Positions 45,437 through 56,718 of a DNA stretch of 64,000 nucleotides are shown piece after piece (the stretch's first letter is position 1; every line of letters starts with the position of its first letter). The stretch comes from Leptobrachium leishanense (taxonomy: Eukaryota; Chordata; Amphibia; Anura; Megophryidae), in assembly GCA_009667805.1 (NCBI GenBank), contig CM019066.1, positions 120,357,690-120,421,689 of the forward strand, written 5' to 3'. The position numbers and the translations under genes are program-made. The notes beneath the pieces are model-generated. The model did no database searches and was not told the DNA's origin. It saw only the letters and a list, made by a program, of their open reading frames with translations.

Positions 45437-45717
45437 CTGGAATATAGAAACAAACATTCTCTCGGGTATATAATGCTTACAGATTTATTGGCATTACTAG
45501 GAATAGTTGCAAAGCTAAAATGTAGTCTAAAAATGAATGTGCTGGTATCCTGCTTACTTCCGTGTGTGAGCAGCTATAAGAAAAAATATAACAGTGACAA
45601 ATCTATAAAAGATTGGCAGGCAAGTAGTTTAACAACTTGCAGCATAAAACCTTTCACTCTTTGGGACCCAGAATATTGTATTGAGCATCTTCTTTGGTCC
45701 TGTCTAGCAGATATATT

Positions 45718-46406
45718 GGGCTCTATTACATTCTTCACGTAAAAATGCACGCAGAACGCATGAATTTTTGCGCGCAGTGTTAAACGTTAACGCGCGTAAA
45801 ACGGCGCTGGTATTACAATCCTCGCAGATTTTTTCATCCGTCAAAAAATAACGCCCGTAAAATGGACGCGCAAAAACGCGCGCGCAGACTGTTTTTTCAC
45901 GCGATTCAGTCAATCAGAATTAAGAACCACAGTTGTCTCCCGTTTGACTTTGACAGGCGCAAAAACCTATCTGCGCAGATAATAAAAACACGCACAAGTT
46001 CTCAATTTTATTGTTTGGGTATGTGTAGAATGTGTAACAATACTGTGCTGTATTTTTTTTTCGGGCTGGTGTATTTGGGTTCGGCCAGGATGTTCAGATT
46101 TGCAGTTACCACCAGCTTTTCAAAGACGTTAAAATTATGTGTGCAAATGTTGCCTGTTAAAATTTGCGCATAGATTGTAATACCATCCGCATACCAGCGC
46201 ACAAACGCATCTGCGCTCACAATGTTAAGTATAGGACGCACGCAGTACAGTGTGTTCACGCAGGTTCACCCGCAGTAGACGTTAACGCACATTTTTTGCG
46301 CACACATTGTAATACGACGTTCAGTGCAAAGGGTTTTACCCCACCCCTCGCATTAATGCGTTTTTGCGCACGCGTTAACTTTTGCACGAAGAATGTAATA
46401 GAGCCC
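45718..46406. mobile_element. Harbinger-type MITE
   Basis: GGGCTCTATTACATTCTTCA and the inverse GAAGAATGTAATAGAGCCC, flanked by ATT on both sides (3-bp duplication). CpG-rich arms with GCGCGC/ACGCG runs. The core CAGGATGTTCAGATTTGC is shared with 33500-34704. Confidence 0.8.
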
Positions 46407-46447
46407 ATTGTATTTCCACTTTAGATTATCCTATGACCAAAGTCATA

Positions 46448-47348
46448 CAGGGTTATTCAAAGAGATCCGAATTGCTTGAGAAAGGTAACCGAACGCTGAA
46501 AATCTGTGTTCGGTTACCTTTCCTAACCATTCGGCTATCCAGAGAGCAGACAATTCGCCAAATCCTGGCGAATTGCCTGAACATACGGTGCCTGTTCGGT
46601 GCCTGTTCGAGGGCAGTGAAATCCCCATGAAAAAGCACTGCTTCGGCTATTCAGAGAACACAAACCAGCAGTGAAAGGTTCCCGAAATGCCCTGCCATTC
46701 GGTGGTTTAATTCGGCAAATTTATTCAGGAGAATCCCATAGACTTCAATGTTAAAAATATTCCCGTTTTAATTCAATATCTAATAAACCGTTCATTAAAA
46801 AATTCTGCAGCAAAAAGTCTCTTTATTTATAGATTTTTTAGGATACTTCAAGCATTTTTCTGATTTTTTTTTTTTCTTTTTAAAAGTCCGATTTTTTTTT
46901 AGATTTTTTTTCAGCTTACTTATTTTTTTTGTAACAGCCCTCTTTATTATCATTCCCTGGACCTCCTGTGAAAATTTCAGACTTTTTCGCTCAGTAGTTT
47001 CTTTGCAAACAGCTTTTCATTTTCCCAGATTCATACAAATGGTTTTGCTAATTTATTCACTGCCTCCTCTACGTCACAGCTGCTTCGGCTTTGTGTGATT
47101 CGGCTCATGTTCGGCTCCTGTTCGGCTTTTTCGAAGGTTAATCCAGATGTTTTTGCTTGTTTTCAGCGTGCATTCGGTTGGTTGTCGTCAGGTTTTCGGC
47201 AGCCTTTCCCTGCAATTCGGGGACCCTGTGGTGTTTGCTGAATACACCGCAGGGTCACCGAAATGCAATCGGCAAAAGGAACCGAATTGAAGAGAACGAA
47301 AAGTCACCGAACGTGCGGTGACTTTTCGAATCTCTTTGGATAACCCTG
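46448..47348. mobile_element. TIR element (CAGGGTTATTCAAAGAGAT ends)
   Basis: The ends CAGGGTTATTCAAAGAGAT and ATCTCTTTGGATAACCCTG are inverted, flanked by ATA on both sides. About 900 bp; the 46443-46638 frames follow internal palindromes and are not genes. Confidence 0.8.
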
Positions 47349-47723
47349 ATAGGTTAAGTTACTGCTAAATATGAACACTTACTAATTTTAAAATATGGGT
47401 CAATAAGTAGCAGAATATAAATAATAATTATATTATTACTCTATTTAAATATAGCCCATGACAAAAATTAGTAGTCTGGCCAAAACACCACTTAAATGCA
47501 AAATAAATCTCAAGAATTACAACCATGTGTCTTATTCTGTCATATTCAGTGAAATAACCTACAGTGACACTCTAGTAGGGATACACCAAAATGTTGGCCG
47601 CCGAAATGTATTGGCTGAAATTGGTGTTTTTGGCCGAAAGGCAAAAAGTCATGATACTATCCTTTACATCCTCAAAATAAAACAAACTCTGAATCCACCT
47701 CACATCATTTACAGAAAAAAATG

Positions 47724-47960
47724 CTAAAGAGACACTCTACACAGTGTGGTCAAAAAGTCTTATATAAGAGGTTACACAGCATGTCACATGACAGGCTGAG
47801 CAGGAAGCATGTAATATCCTGCAGAGATCAGAGGGAGACCAGCACTGAATTTTAACTAAAAAGTTAAAATGGGAGTGCGGGGGGGGGGGATGTTAATGTT
47901 TAACCCCAGCTTCCAACCCCTCATTCCTTTTTACATTTTGGCCCTACAGCATCTCTTTAA
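47724..47960. mobile_element. Small MITE (TAAAGAGACACTC ends)
   Basis: CTAAAGAGACACTCTACAC at the left and the approximate inverse CTACAGCATCTCTTTAA at the right. Another copy of the end is at 14857-14873. Confidence 0.5.
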
Positions 47961-48323
47961 TGAAAGAAATGCCACATTTTCTAATTTAATACTGTGTACT
48001 TTGCCTGTACACAGGAAGCCGGACATGCTTGACAGGTCGGTACACCTTTTTGTGTATACTGATATGTTCACAGACTATTTTCTTTAATAGGAAGACATGG
48101 TTAAAGTGGACATGTCATGAGATATTGCATTGACCTTCAAGACCAATGTGATATTCATTCCTGGATGGGGTATTACACCTCAGGTTGTCTGTACATGTGC
48201 ACTTATAACATCATATTTCTAAAATATACCCGAAATTGCCATGGGGAACATCAAAAGCAAACAAAAAACATTTTCCCAGCTCTACTACACTAATATTCAT
48301 TGGTATTAAAAAAGCGACCATAC

Positions 48324-48402
48324 CTTCCCAATATTTTCTTTATCTGGAGTTTGGCTTGGATTTCCAACTTGACCAGACTTCCAGAAGAACCCATTTGATC
48401 TC
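48324..48402 (-). CDS. zbbx: zbbx exon: after the coiled coil
   Basis: 79 nt. Its first base completes a Glu codon with the exon at 49687-49800, then it codes RSNGFFWKSGQVGNPSQTPD and KENIGK. The acceptor is TATTATTGCAG and the donor AAG/GTATGG. The RSxGxxWKSGQ wording is the conserved stretch that follows the coiled coil in ZBBX. Another frame of this exon is also open, but only this one keeps phase with both neighbours. Confidence 0.9.
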
Positions 48403-49160
48403 CTGCAATAATATGATAGAATAAAAATGTAATAATAAGGACAAAAATATCAATGGGTTTTCTGCCCAAAATAGAAAAGTGCTGCTTATAATTCCAGAAC
48501 ATTAAATGATAATCGATACGGTTTGACGATACAGTTTATCGCACTGGGATGTGATAAAGTTTCTGGCTGCTGACTACAACTATAAAAAACTCTGAAGAAG
48601 GTTCCTTGTCTGGCAGTTAGTAGCCGGAATGTAAGGTTACAGCGAGGATGTGATCACTGACATTAGAGATTGACACATGTTTGAAAAAGACTCTCATTAG
48701 AACCTGTTTTTACTTTCTGACAGTCCGTGTATTGCTACTTTAAAGCTTCATTTGAATGCAATATCATACCTTATTGTTACTGACAAAGTGCACTCCTTTA
48801 TGGTCACAGTCCATGACACAATCAGCAGGGTAATCTGTCACCTCACAAAGCATGTATGAACAAATGACAATTTTACAGATCTTGCAGTGAAGTCAGTTTA
48901 ACTGAAGTCTGCGTAATCCTCAGATCTCACCCGCTCACTGTGAAATTTGGCCTTGTATTATTGGAGGTAGCCGAGCCTCTATATCTGGAGGTAGCAGATA
49001 GATGGAGAGACAGATGCAAGGAAGCGTATGAGATAAAGTGAAACTCGATGAAGAGCCCGTGGCACACTTTGAAGGAAAGGTTTGGTACTTGCCTGTTTGG
49101 ACAACACCTTCCTCTGACGCTGAGCTATTGTATTATCATGGCACTGAAATGTTTGAAACT
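48403..49160. other. zbbx intron
   Basis: Intron between two zbbx exons. 48955-49025 shares wording (GGAGGTAGC...CAGATGCAAGGAAG) with 58000-58060, a small unnamed repeat. Confidence 0.4.
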
Positions 49161-49161
49161 T

Positions 49162-49262
49162 AGGGGGTTATTCAAAGACCGCCGAACTTGCCACCGAATT
49201 GCATTGAATGGTGAATTTCACCGTACGGTGCAATTTCGTGGCAATTCGGCTATTAGGAAAGC
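49162..49262. repeat. Isolated end of a GGGGTTATTCAAAGA element
   Basis: GGGGGTTATTCAAAGACCGCC with GGCAATTCGG, matching one arm of 41486-42140. The other end is missing. Confidence 0.5.
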
Positions 49263-49686
49263 TGGTAAGTCGCCAAATAATGTTTTTTGGACAGAATCCT
49301 CTGTAATTCACTAAACCAATTTTGGTGATTATGGGATTTGGGACAAGACACCACTACCCCCTTAATTAATAACTTGCAGATAACCAAGACTAATGCGCTA
49401 AATGCTAATGGAGCTCAGCTACACACAAGAAGTGCGGAAAGGCTTGATGCGACGGACAGCTCCATTGGTTTAACGAAAAATATTGCGCGTCACATTTTCA
49501 TTTTTTCTTATTAAAACGTTGAACTATCTCTGAGCTGTTAAGCTGCACTTTATACTTTGGAAGAAAAAATAAATAAAAATTTCCTGCAGTGAATACCTCC
49601 AGCTGAGTTTGTAAGTTGTAAAGGCCAGGACCTTCTAAACCTGGGGAATAAATGCCTAGGATCAGAAAATGAACTAATTGACTTAC

Positions 49687-49800
49687 TCTCGCTCTTCTTT
49701 CTCTTTAGTCATAACCAGGCGCAGCTGGTTCAGTTTGTCTTCCATCTCCTGGTTTTGTATCTCAAGTTGTATGTTTTCCACACGAAGCTCTCGTACGTTC
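49687..49800 (-). CDS. zbbx: zbbx exon: N-terminal coiled coil
   Basis: 114 nt, enters after two bases of a codon and leaves two bases. It codes NVRELRVENIQLEIQNQEME then DKLNQLRLVMTKEKEERE. Heptad spacing of Leu/Ile/Val and the high Glu/Lys content mark a coiled coil. The acceptor is ATTTGTGCAG and the donor GA/GTAAGT. This is the best match to the ZBBX N-terminal region as I know it. Confidence 0.92.
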
Positions 49801-50038
49801 CTGCACAAATATTGCATTGTTTTCAAGTACAAGAAAATGTAAAAATCAGTTCCACTGATGAGTTCACATCAACACAGAACTCATTACAGATGAGCTTCAA
49901 AGAAATCATCCCCCCTCAGTATTTTTTCTGTCTCTCCTTATCTCTTAACAAGGTATTGCTTAACCCCTTCACTACTGAAACATGTTCTCTGCATTGAAAC
50001 CCATTAAAAACTAAATGTAGCCATTCTAACTCCATTTA

Positions 50039-51448
50039 CAGTTGTGTTCAAAATTATTCAACCCCCAATGCTGTAAAGGGTTTTAGGGAATTTAGTGTAC
50101 ATTTGTAATTGTATTCAGAATGAAATCCTACAAGGACTTTTTAAAGAACCATATGCAACTAAAATGACATCAATTGGTTTTGTAATACAGTAGTAAATGT
50201 TTCTTTTGTGAATTCTTCATTGACACAATTATTCAACCCCTTAAAGACTACCACTCTGAAGAACAGAGGTTCATTCAAGTGTTTTCAATCAGGTATTGAA
50301 AACACCTGTGGATGTCACGGAGCAGCAATAAAGCATAATAAGCACCAATTAGGCAGCTTTAAAATGACTGTGATACTCAGCTCCTTCTAGACATTTACTG
50401 GTGTGGTTACAAACATGGTGAAGTCAAGAGAATGGTCCAGGAAGACAAGAGACGAGGTGATTACTCTTCACAGGAAGGGCAATGGCTATAAGAAGATTGC
50501 AAAGATGTTAAACATACCAAGAGAGACCATAGGAAGCATCATTCGCAAATTCAAGGCAAAGGGCACTGTTGAAACGCTACCTGGTCGTGGCAGAAAGAAG
50601 ATGCTGACTTCGACTGCTGTGCACTACCTGAAGCGTAGAGTGGAGAAACGTCCCCGTGTGACTGCTGAGGAACTGAGAAAAGATTTGTCAGATGTGGGTA
50701 CTGAAGTTTCAGCTCAGACAATACGGTGCACACTGCGTAATGAAGGCCTCTATGCCAGAACTCCCAGGCGCACCCACTTGCTGTCTCCAAAGAATAAGAA
50801 GAGTCGACTGCAGTATGCCAAAAGTCATGTGGACAAACCTACCATGAATTCTCTTCAGTACCAGGAGATATTGGATGACAATGTGATGCAGTCCGTCACA
50901 AACCTGAGGCTTGGGAGACGTTGGACCTTTCAACAGGACAATGATCCCAAGCATACCTCCAAGTCCACTAGAGCATGGTTGCAGATTAAAGGCTGGAACA
51001 TTTTGGAGTGGCCATCGCAGTCACCTGGCTTAAATCCGATTGAGAACCTCTGGTGGGACTTAAAGAAAGCAGTTGCAGTGCGCAAGCCTAAGAATGTGAC
51101 TGAACTGGAGACTTTTGCCCATGACGAATGGGCGAAGATACCCATAGATCGCTGCAAGACACTTGTGTCAAGCTATGCTTCACGTTTAAAAGCTGTTATA
51201 ACTGTAAAAGGATGTTGTTCTAAGTACTAAGATTGAATGTCACTTGGGGGTTGAATAAAACTGATAATGATGTGAGCACAGAAAAGACATTTGTGGTTAT
51301 TTCATTATAAATGTTATGTTATATTTGTCTGACCTACACGTGCCTCTTTGATTTAATTGTAAGCAAGATGACTGAATGATCAAAATCAATGTCAAACTGG
51401 CCAAAACACTCAATTTCAGTGGGGGTTGAATAATTTTGAACACAACTG
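50039..51448 (+). mobile_element. Tc1-type transposon with a deleted transposase
   Basis: TA at 50037-50038 and 51449-51450. Ends CAGTTGTGTTCAAAATTATT and, inverted, the same 20 bases. It lies in the 10.3-kb first zbbx intron, antisense to the gene. It looks young: the inverted ends are identical over more than 25 bases and the transposase frame is open. Confidence 0.95.
50415..51230 (+). CDS. Tc1 transposase, internally deleted
   Basis: 271 codons from ATG 50415. N-terminal helix-turn-helix (EVITLHRKGNGYKKIAKMLN then GSIIRKFKAKGTVETLPGRG), a second DNA-binding part (RVTAEELRKDLSDVG), RTHLLSPKNKKSRLQYAKSH, then after VDKP a jump to TMNSLQYQEIL. The skipped part, about 60-70 residues, normally has the WSDE motif with the first catalytic Asp. 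The second Asp (QQDNDPKHTSK) and the Glu (SPGLNPIENLWWDLKK) are present. The usual length is about 340. The frame stays open across the deletion, so it may be a selected or simply recent deletion; catalysis is not expected. Confidence 0.92.
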   Translation: MVKSREWSRKTRDEVITLHRKGNGYKKIAKMLNIPRETIGSIIRKFKAKGTVETLPGRGRKKMLTSTAVHYLKRRVEKRPRVTAEELRKDLSDVGTEVSAQTIRCTLRNEGLYARTPRRTHLLSPKNKKSRLQYAKSHVDKPTMNSLQYQEILDDNVMQSVTNLRLGRRWTFQQDNDPKHTSKSTRAWLQIKGWNILEWPSQSPGLNPIENLWWDLKKAVAVRKPKNVTELETFAHDEWAKIPIDRCKTLVSSYASRLKAVITVKGCCSKY

Positions 51449-51762
51449 TACATACTTTTTATATATCTTTAGGCAGATTTGACGTTTTCCCTGTGGAGCA
51501 AGTAAATTCTGCGAAATAGCTGGAAGAGAAGACCCTACCCTCCGTGTGCAGTCATTACGCCTACAAACATAATATTTTATATTCTGTTGGTATTTTCAAA
51601 GCCGCACGGCTAATCATCCCCCATAAGGAGGATATCTGACCATTTTTATTATTTATCTTTATTATATTTATTGTATTTGATATGAAGGCCATGTTCCTGT
51701 ATGCTAATCATGCAGATCCTGATTTTACTTGCTTAAGGAACAGGACACCATCAAAGGTCTAC

Positions 51763-52525
51763 GGGCACTATCCCTTGGTGTACTGTAAGCTAAAACGGTG
51801 ACGAACGGGGATAATGTGCGCCTGCAGGTTTCCCCTCAACATCCCTCGTTTTAACACCAAATTCCCGAGCAGACGCTGATTCAGCAGCGTGCCTCGGAAC
51901 GCAGCGCTATCCTCCGGTATACTCGCGGCAATGCAAACGCGCCACCGCAAGTATCACCTCCTGGAGTCCATTGGACTCCATGGAGGCTTGTGCTGCCAGC
52001 CATGAGACCTTCCCGATCAAGCTCTTGCGAGATCGTGCAGAGTCGCGGATTGATTCGCGAAGGGAGACTGGGGACTATTGGATCCCAGTCTCACTCTGTT
52101 CCCAGTGGCCAGAAGCAGCGGATCGGACCACCGTTTGTGCCGCAGGACAAGAGGTGACTATCTAATTTTTGGGGGGTTTCAGCTGGTGATAACTGATTCT
52201 GCAGAAGAAGAATCAGTTCGCACCAGCTTAGAGATGTGGCTAACTTTTTAGTTACCGCAGTGGTACAGTAATTAGTAATACCTTACTTATCCGAACGCTA
52301 ATTCCTAACACTAGTTACTGATTGCGCTCCCCATGTTAAGCATAGGGAGCACAAAATACAGTAAGCTTGCGGTAGAAAACACAATCACAGATGCGCTAAT
52401 GGATTTTTTAGCACGTTAGTGTTCGGGGTGTAATATGGGGGGGCATGTGTTAAGAGTCACTTCTCCTACCGCTAACGCTTACATATCTGAGCGCTAGCAC
52501 TAGCGTTAACAAGGTAATAGAGCCC
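51763..52525. mobile_element. Harbinger-type MITE with a TAC duplication
   Basis: TAC at 51760-51762 and 52526-52528. The ends GGGCACTATCCCTTGG and GGTAATAGAGCCC are inverted. Shares GGAGTCCATTGGACTCCATG and CCCAGTCTCACTCTGTTCCC with 31828 and 38694. Confidence 0.8.
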
Positions 52526-52636
52526 TACAACTTTTAATCCCAACAATAGGACTGTAATTGATAAACTACATTATTATCTTTTTAAACATTCTCAGGAAAG
52601 CAATCAATAAATAAAAATCGCTATTCTGTTGTACAT

Positions 52637-52925
52637 ATAGGCCGGGCGCACCTAGTGCGCCCGTACTTACCAGCGGCCATCGCAGCCGTGTGATGCTGCG
52701 GCGGGGCCAGTCTCACGGTTGTGCGCCCGCAGCAAGTATCCGCCCAGAAAGCCTCCCAGTCGAAGCGCTAGGATGCACATCGACAAGGCTGCAAAGCGCG
52801 ATCCTCCATAGGAGGATTGCGCTTTGCAGCGCTGAGGGGGGGCAGGCGGGGGTCGAGTGGAAGGAACGTCCACTCTCACGGACGTTCCTTCCACTCTGAA
52901 GTGCGCTCGTGTGCCCCCGGCCTTA
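52637..52925. mobile_element. GC-rich palindromic MITE
   Basis: The ends AGGCCGGGCGCAC and GTGCCCCCGGCCT are inverted. Inside are two strong hairpins: GCTGCAAAGCGCGATCCTCC with its inverse (52789-52833), and GTGGAAGGAACGTCC with its inverse (52857-52895). Confidence 0.6.
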
Positions 52926-52993
52926 AACGTTAATGAACGACACTTTGAAAAAGCCTATAAAGGAGGTGAAACAGTTACAGTTACAAGCATTTA

Positions 52994-54536
52994 TTTTTGA
53001 ATGTAAAAGTTTTTTATTGGAGTTCACACATATAATGATACAGCATTGCAGAAATGATGAAACTTCGGAGATCAAAAACATAGATTCCTATCATTGACAA
53101 TAGGCAATGCAAATGAAGCATCAGTGTTATCTGATATAAGGTCATTAGTGCGGTCTCCATTTTCCACAAACAGATATAATCCTAAACTAACATAAAACAC
53201 TAAACACGGCAGCACTACAGTCGTACACAGTGAAATATCTTATATCAAGGTTCCTGACTCGACAAACACCCTCCACCCCTCCCATGTATCATCAAACTGG
53301 CACATTGAGTTATTCGCGCTGTGGAACATTTCTTCATATTTACAAACACTTTCAAGGGTCATCATAACTTCTTTCATAGATGGGCAGAATGAGGAACGCC
53401 AATGTCTTGCAATGACCGTTTTTGCTGTCCCCAGTACCATAGAGATAAACCTCCTATGACGGATCTGAATAGTAATGGGTATGATATGTAGGAGATACAT
53501 TTTCGGGCATAGTGGGAGTCTAAGTAAAGTGCAGTGAGAAATTAGTCTACTGATTTTAACCCAATAACCCCCCAACGCGGGGCATAACCAAAAGGTATGT
53601 AGTAGGGAACCGAGGCCGGTAAGGCATCTCCAACAGAAGCCGGTAGTCCCCGAGATATGGGCCAAACGGGTTGGTGTTAGATACCATCTACACAGTAATT
53701 TAATATGGGCCTCACGTAGATTGGTGCTTCTAGAATATTTGTATATTGTGTCCATGGCATATGACCAGTCATCTACGGAGAGCGTGAAAGCTAAATCTTT
53801 TTCCCATTTAACCATATAGGGTAATTTTTTAGGTGGGTTCGGGGTTAAGAGGCTATTGTAACAGAGAGATAGCGGTTTCCTTTGACATTTCTTCCCCATA
53901 CACAGTTTGTGAAAAGCTGAAAGGTTCGTAGGTGTAAAAGAGGTCAGGCCCTTCTGGTGTAGAGCGTGCTTCACACGTAGGTAAGAAAAACAGTCACTCA
54001 ATGGGATGGCAAACTCCTGTACCAAGTCTGGAAAGGGTTTCAGGGAGTGGGGTGTAAAGAGCTGCCACACATGCGTCAAGCCGCGCAAAAACCAAGAATC
54101 TAAGTTTAAGTCTGGAATATAGCGGCACAGAACTCTGAGCGGGGCGAGATATAATAAGTCATAAGGCCGTACCAACGGGCGACCCCACTGACGCCAGGAC
54201 GTGAGGGAAAGCATCGAGGCGGGTAGTAAACCCATGGTGCTATTTCTAGGAAGGAGTGGAAGCCACAACAGGTCATGAAGTTTGTATGGGAAAATCATGG
54301 CGTTCTCCAACTGTAACCATAGAGGTGTTTCTTTGAGATGCATCGACGACAACAATTGGGCTAGCAAGGCTGCTTTATAATACGATTGTAAATCCAAAAA
54401 ACCCAACCCTCCGGTACGTCGCGGCGCGATGACTGTAGAGGCCGATACTCGAGGGGGCTTCCCTTTCCAAATGTGCGCATGCAGCAGTTTTTGCAGCCGG
54501 AGCAATAAATGCGCCGGTATGAAAACTGGAATGTTT
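52994..54536 (-). mobile_element. 5'-truncated L1 LINE
   Basis: Perfect 15-bp target duplication AGTTACAAGCATTTA at 52979-52993 and 54537-54551. 3' end at the left (short T run on the plus strand). Confidence 0.9.
53240..54505 (-). CDS. L1 ORF2 C-terminal region
   Basis: 421-codon open frame, the part after the reverse transcriptase of L1-clade ORF2. It reads FIWKGKPPR-like HAHIWKGKPPRVSASTVIAP, GGLGFLDLQSYYKAALLAQL, MVKWEKDLAFTLSVDDW, then LLCRWYLTPTRLAHISG and CWRCLTGLGSLLHTFWLCP, which is the CX2C...HX4C zinc-knuckle-like motif of L1 ORF2. The endonuclease and reverse transcriptase are missing through 5' truncation, as is usual. The intact frame and the clean duplication point to a recent insertion. 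Confidence 0.93.
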   Translation of the reverse strand: MLRLQKLLHAHIWKGKPPRVSASTVIAPRRTGGLGFLDLQSYYKAALLAQLLSSMHLKETPLWLQLENAMIFPYKLHDLLWLPLLPRNSTMGLLPASMLSLTSWRQWGRPLVRPYDLLYLAPLRVLCRYIPDLNLDSWFLRGLTHVWQLFTPHSLKPFPDLVQEFAIPLSDCFSYLRVKHALHQKGLTSFTPTNLSAFHKLCMGKKCQRKPLSLCYNSLLTPNPPKKLPYMVKWEKDLAFTLSVDDWSYAMDTIYKYSRSTNLREAHIKLLCRWYLTPTRLAHISGTTGFCWRCLTGLGSLLHTFWLCPALGGYWVKISRLISHCTLLRLPLCPKMYLLHIIPITIQIRHRRFISMVLGTAKTVIARHWRSSFCPSMKEVMMTLESVCKYEEMFHSANNSMCQFDDTWEGWRVFVESGTLI

Positions 54537-54609
54537 AGTTACAAGCATTTATAAAGCGCCAACAGGTTCCGTAGCACTATACAATGGGAAAGACATAATA
54601 ATAAATATA

Positions 54610-56083
54610 TAGTCAGGTCCAGAAATATTGGGACAGCGACACAATTCTAACATCTTTGGCTCTATACACCACCACAATGGAGTTGGAATGAAACAAACAC
54701 AATGTGCTTTAACTGCAGACGGTCAGCTTTAATTTGAGGGTATGTACATCACCAGACGCTGGGTTTCATCCCTGGTGATGCTCTGCCAGGCCTCTACTGC
54801 AATGGTCTTCAGTTCCTGCTTGTTCTTGGGGCATTTTCCCTTCAGTTTTGTCTTCAGCAAGTGAAATGCATCCTCAATGGGATCCAGGTCAGGTGATTGA
54901 CTTGGCCATTGCATAACATTCCACTTCGGTCCCTTCACAAACTCTTTGGTTGCTTTTGCAGCATGCTTTGGGTCATTGTCCATCTCCACTGTGAAGAGCC
55001 GTCCAATGAGTTCTGCAGCATTTGGCTGAATGTGAGCAGATAATATTGCCCGAAACACTTCAGAATTCATCCTGCTGCTTTTGTCAGCAGTCACATCATC
55101 AATAAATACAAGAGAACCAGTTCCATTGGCAGCCATACATGCCCACGCCATGACTCTACCTCCACCATGCTTCACTGATGAGGTGGTATGCTTAGGATCA
55201 TGAGCAGTTCCTTTCCTTCTCCATACTCTTCTCTTCCCATCTCTCTGGTACAAGTTGATCTTGGTCTCATCTGTCCATAGGATCTTGTTCCAGAACTGAA
55301 GGCTTTCTTAGGTGTTGTTTGGCAAACTCTAATCTGGCCTTCCTGTTTTTGAGGCTCACCAATGGTTTACAGCTTGTGTTGAACCCTCTGTATTCACTCT
55401 ACTGAAGTCTTCTCTTGATTGTTGACTTTGACACACATACACCTACCTCCTGGAGAGTGTTCTTGATCTGGCCAACTGTTGTGAAGGGTGTTTTCTTCAC
55501 CAGGGAAAGAATTCTTCGGTCATCCACCACAGTTGTTTACCGTGGTCTCCCGGGTCTTTTGGTGTTGCTGAGCTCACCGGTGCGTTCCTTCTTTTTGAGA
55601 ATGTTCCAAACAGTTGTTTTGGTCACAGCTAATGTTCTTGCTATCTCTCTGATGGGTTTGTTTTTTTCTTTCTTCAGCCTAATGATGGCTTGCTTCACTG
55701 ATAGTGACAGCTCTTTGGATCTCATCTTGAGAGTTGACAGCAACAGATTCCAAATGCAAATAGCACACTTGAAATGAACTCTGGGCCTTTTATCTGCACA
55801 TTGTAATTGGGGTAATGAGGGAATATCACACACCTGGCCATGGAACAGCTGAGAAGCCAATTGTCCCATTACTTTTGGTCCCTTAACAAGTGGGAGGCAC
55901 ATCTGCAAACTGCTGTAAGTCCTACACCGTTCACCTGAGTTGGATGTACATACCCTCAAATTAAAGCTGACAGTCTGCAGTTAAAGCACATTGTGTTTGT
56001 TTCATTCCAACTCCATTGAGGTGGTGTATAGAGCCAAAGATGTTAGAATTGTGTCGATGTCCCAATATTTCTGGACCTGACTG
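54610..56083 (-). mobile_element. Tc1-type transposon with long inverted repeats
   Basis: TA at 54608-54609 and 56084-56085. Inverted repeats of more than 100 bp (AGTCAGGTCCAGAAATATTG at the left, inverse at the right, continuing past TTTAACTGCAGAC). The transposase is on the minus strand, broken. Confidence 0.93.
54729..55725 (-). pseudogene. Tc1 transposase, frameshifted
   Basis: The N-terminal part (from ATG at 55725) reads SLSVKQAIIRLKKEKNKPIR then IARTLAVTKTTVWNILKKKE and RPGRPR, a helix-turn-helix with a GRPR AT-hook-like box. Near 55290-55250 a frame gives WTDETKINLYQRDG with the first catalytic Asp. The C-terminal part (55253-54729) has GGGRVMAWACMAANGTG, then VEMDNDPKHAAKA (second Asp) and WPSQSPDLDPIE (Glu). 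All three acids are thus visible, but one or more frame breaks lie in the middle. Confidence 0.9.
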
Positions 56084-56382
56084 TACATACACATTACACG
56101 CAAACAGTAGGAGAGTACCCTGCTCGAGAGCTCACAATCTAAAAGGAGAGGGGTGACACGCTAGGTGAGGGAGAATAGAGTACAAGAAGTAACGGGGTGC
56201 GTGTGGGGAGTGTGGGAAGAAGGAGCAAGAGATGAACAATGGGGGATCATGGAGTGAGCCGATGGGTTTTCAGTGACGTCTTTAAGGACTGGAGAGACGG
56301 GGAGAGCCTGATGTTGCGTGGGAAGGGAGTTCCATAGAAAGGGGGCAGCTCGCGAGAAGTCCTGAAGGCGGGAGTTGGGGGT

Positions 56383-56718
56383 TCAGGTACGAGGAGCAGA
56401 TAACATCAGATCATTGGCAGAGTGGAGTGGTCGGGACGGGATGTACCTGCTAATAAGGGAGGAGATGTAGGCAGGGGCTCCATTATGGAGAGCTTTGTAT
56501 GTGAGCACCAATATTTTGAAATGAATTCTAAAGGATACAGGGAGCCAGTGTAGAGATTGACAAAGGGGTGAGGTGTGATAGGTGCGGAATGTGCGGTGTA
56601 TGAGTCGGGCACAGGCATTCATAACAGACTGCAGTTGGAAAATCTTGGATCTTTTAAGGCCAGAGAGAAGGAGGTTACAGTAGTCCAGATGGGAGATAAT
56701 AAGAGCTTGGATGAGCAT
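56383..56718 (-). pseudogene. LINE-B reverse transcriptase C-terminal region
   Basis: Reads LIISHLDYCNLLLSGLKRS, then NACARLIHRTF, SLHWLPVSFRIHFKILVLTY and ISSLISRYIPSRPLHSAN. The HLDYCN and LHWLPV..RI.FKI wording is typical of the thumb region of L2/CR1-type LINEs. Confidence 0.85.

Noticed and set aside
48290..48502. Reading GDQMGSSGSLVKLEIQAKLQ of the exon at 48324-48402
   Set aside because: Open but out of phase with the flanking zbbx exons; the frame RSNGFFWKSGQ joins them without a break.
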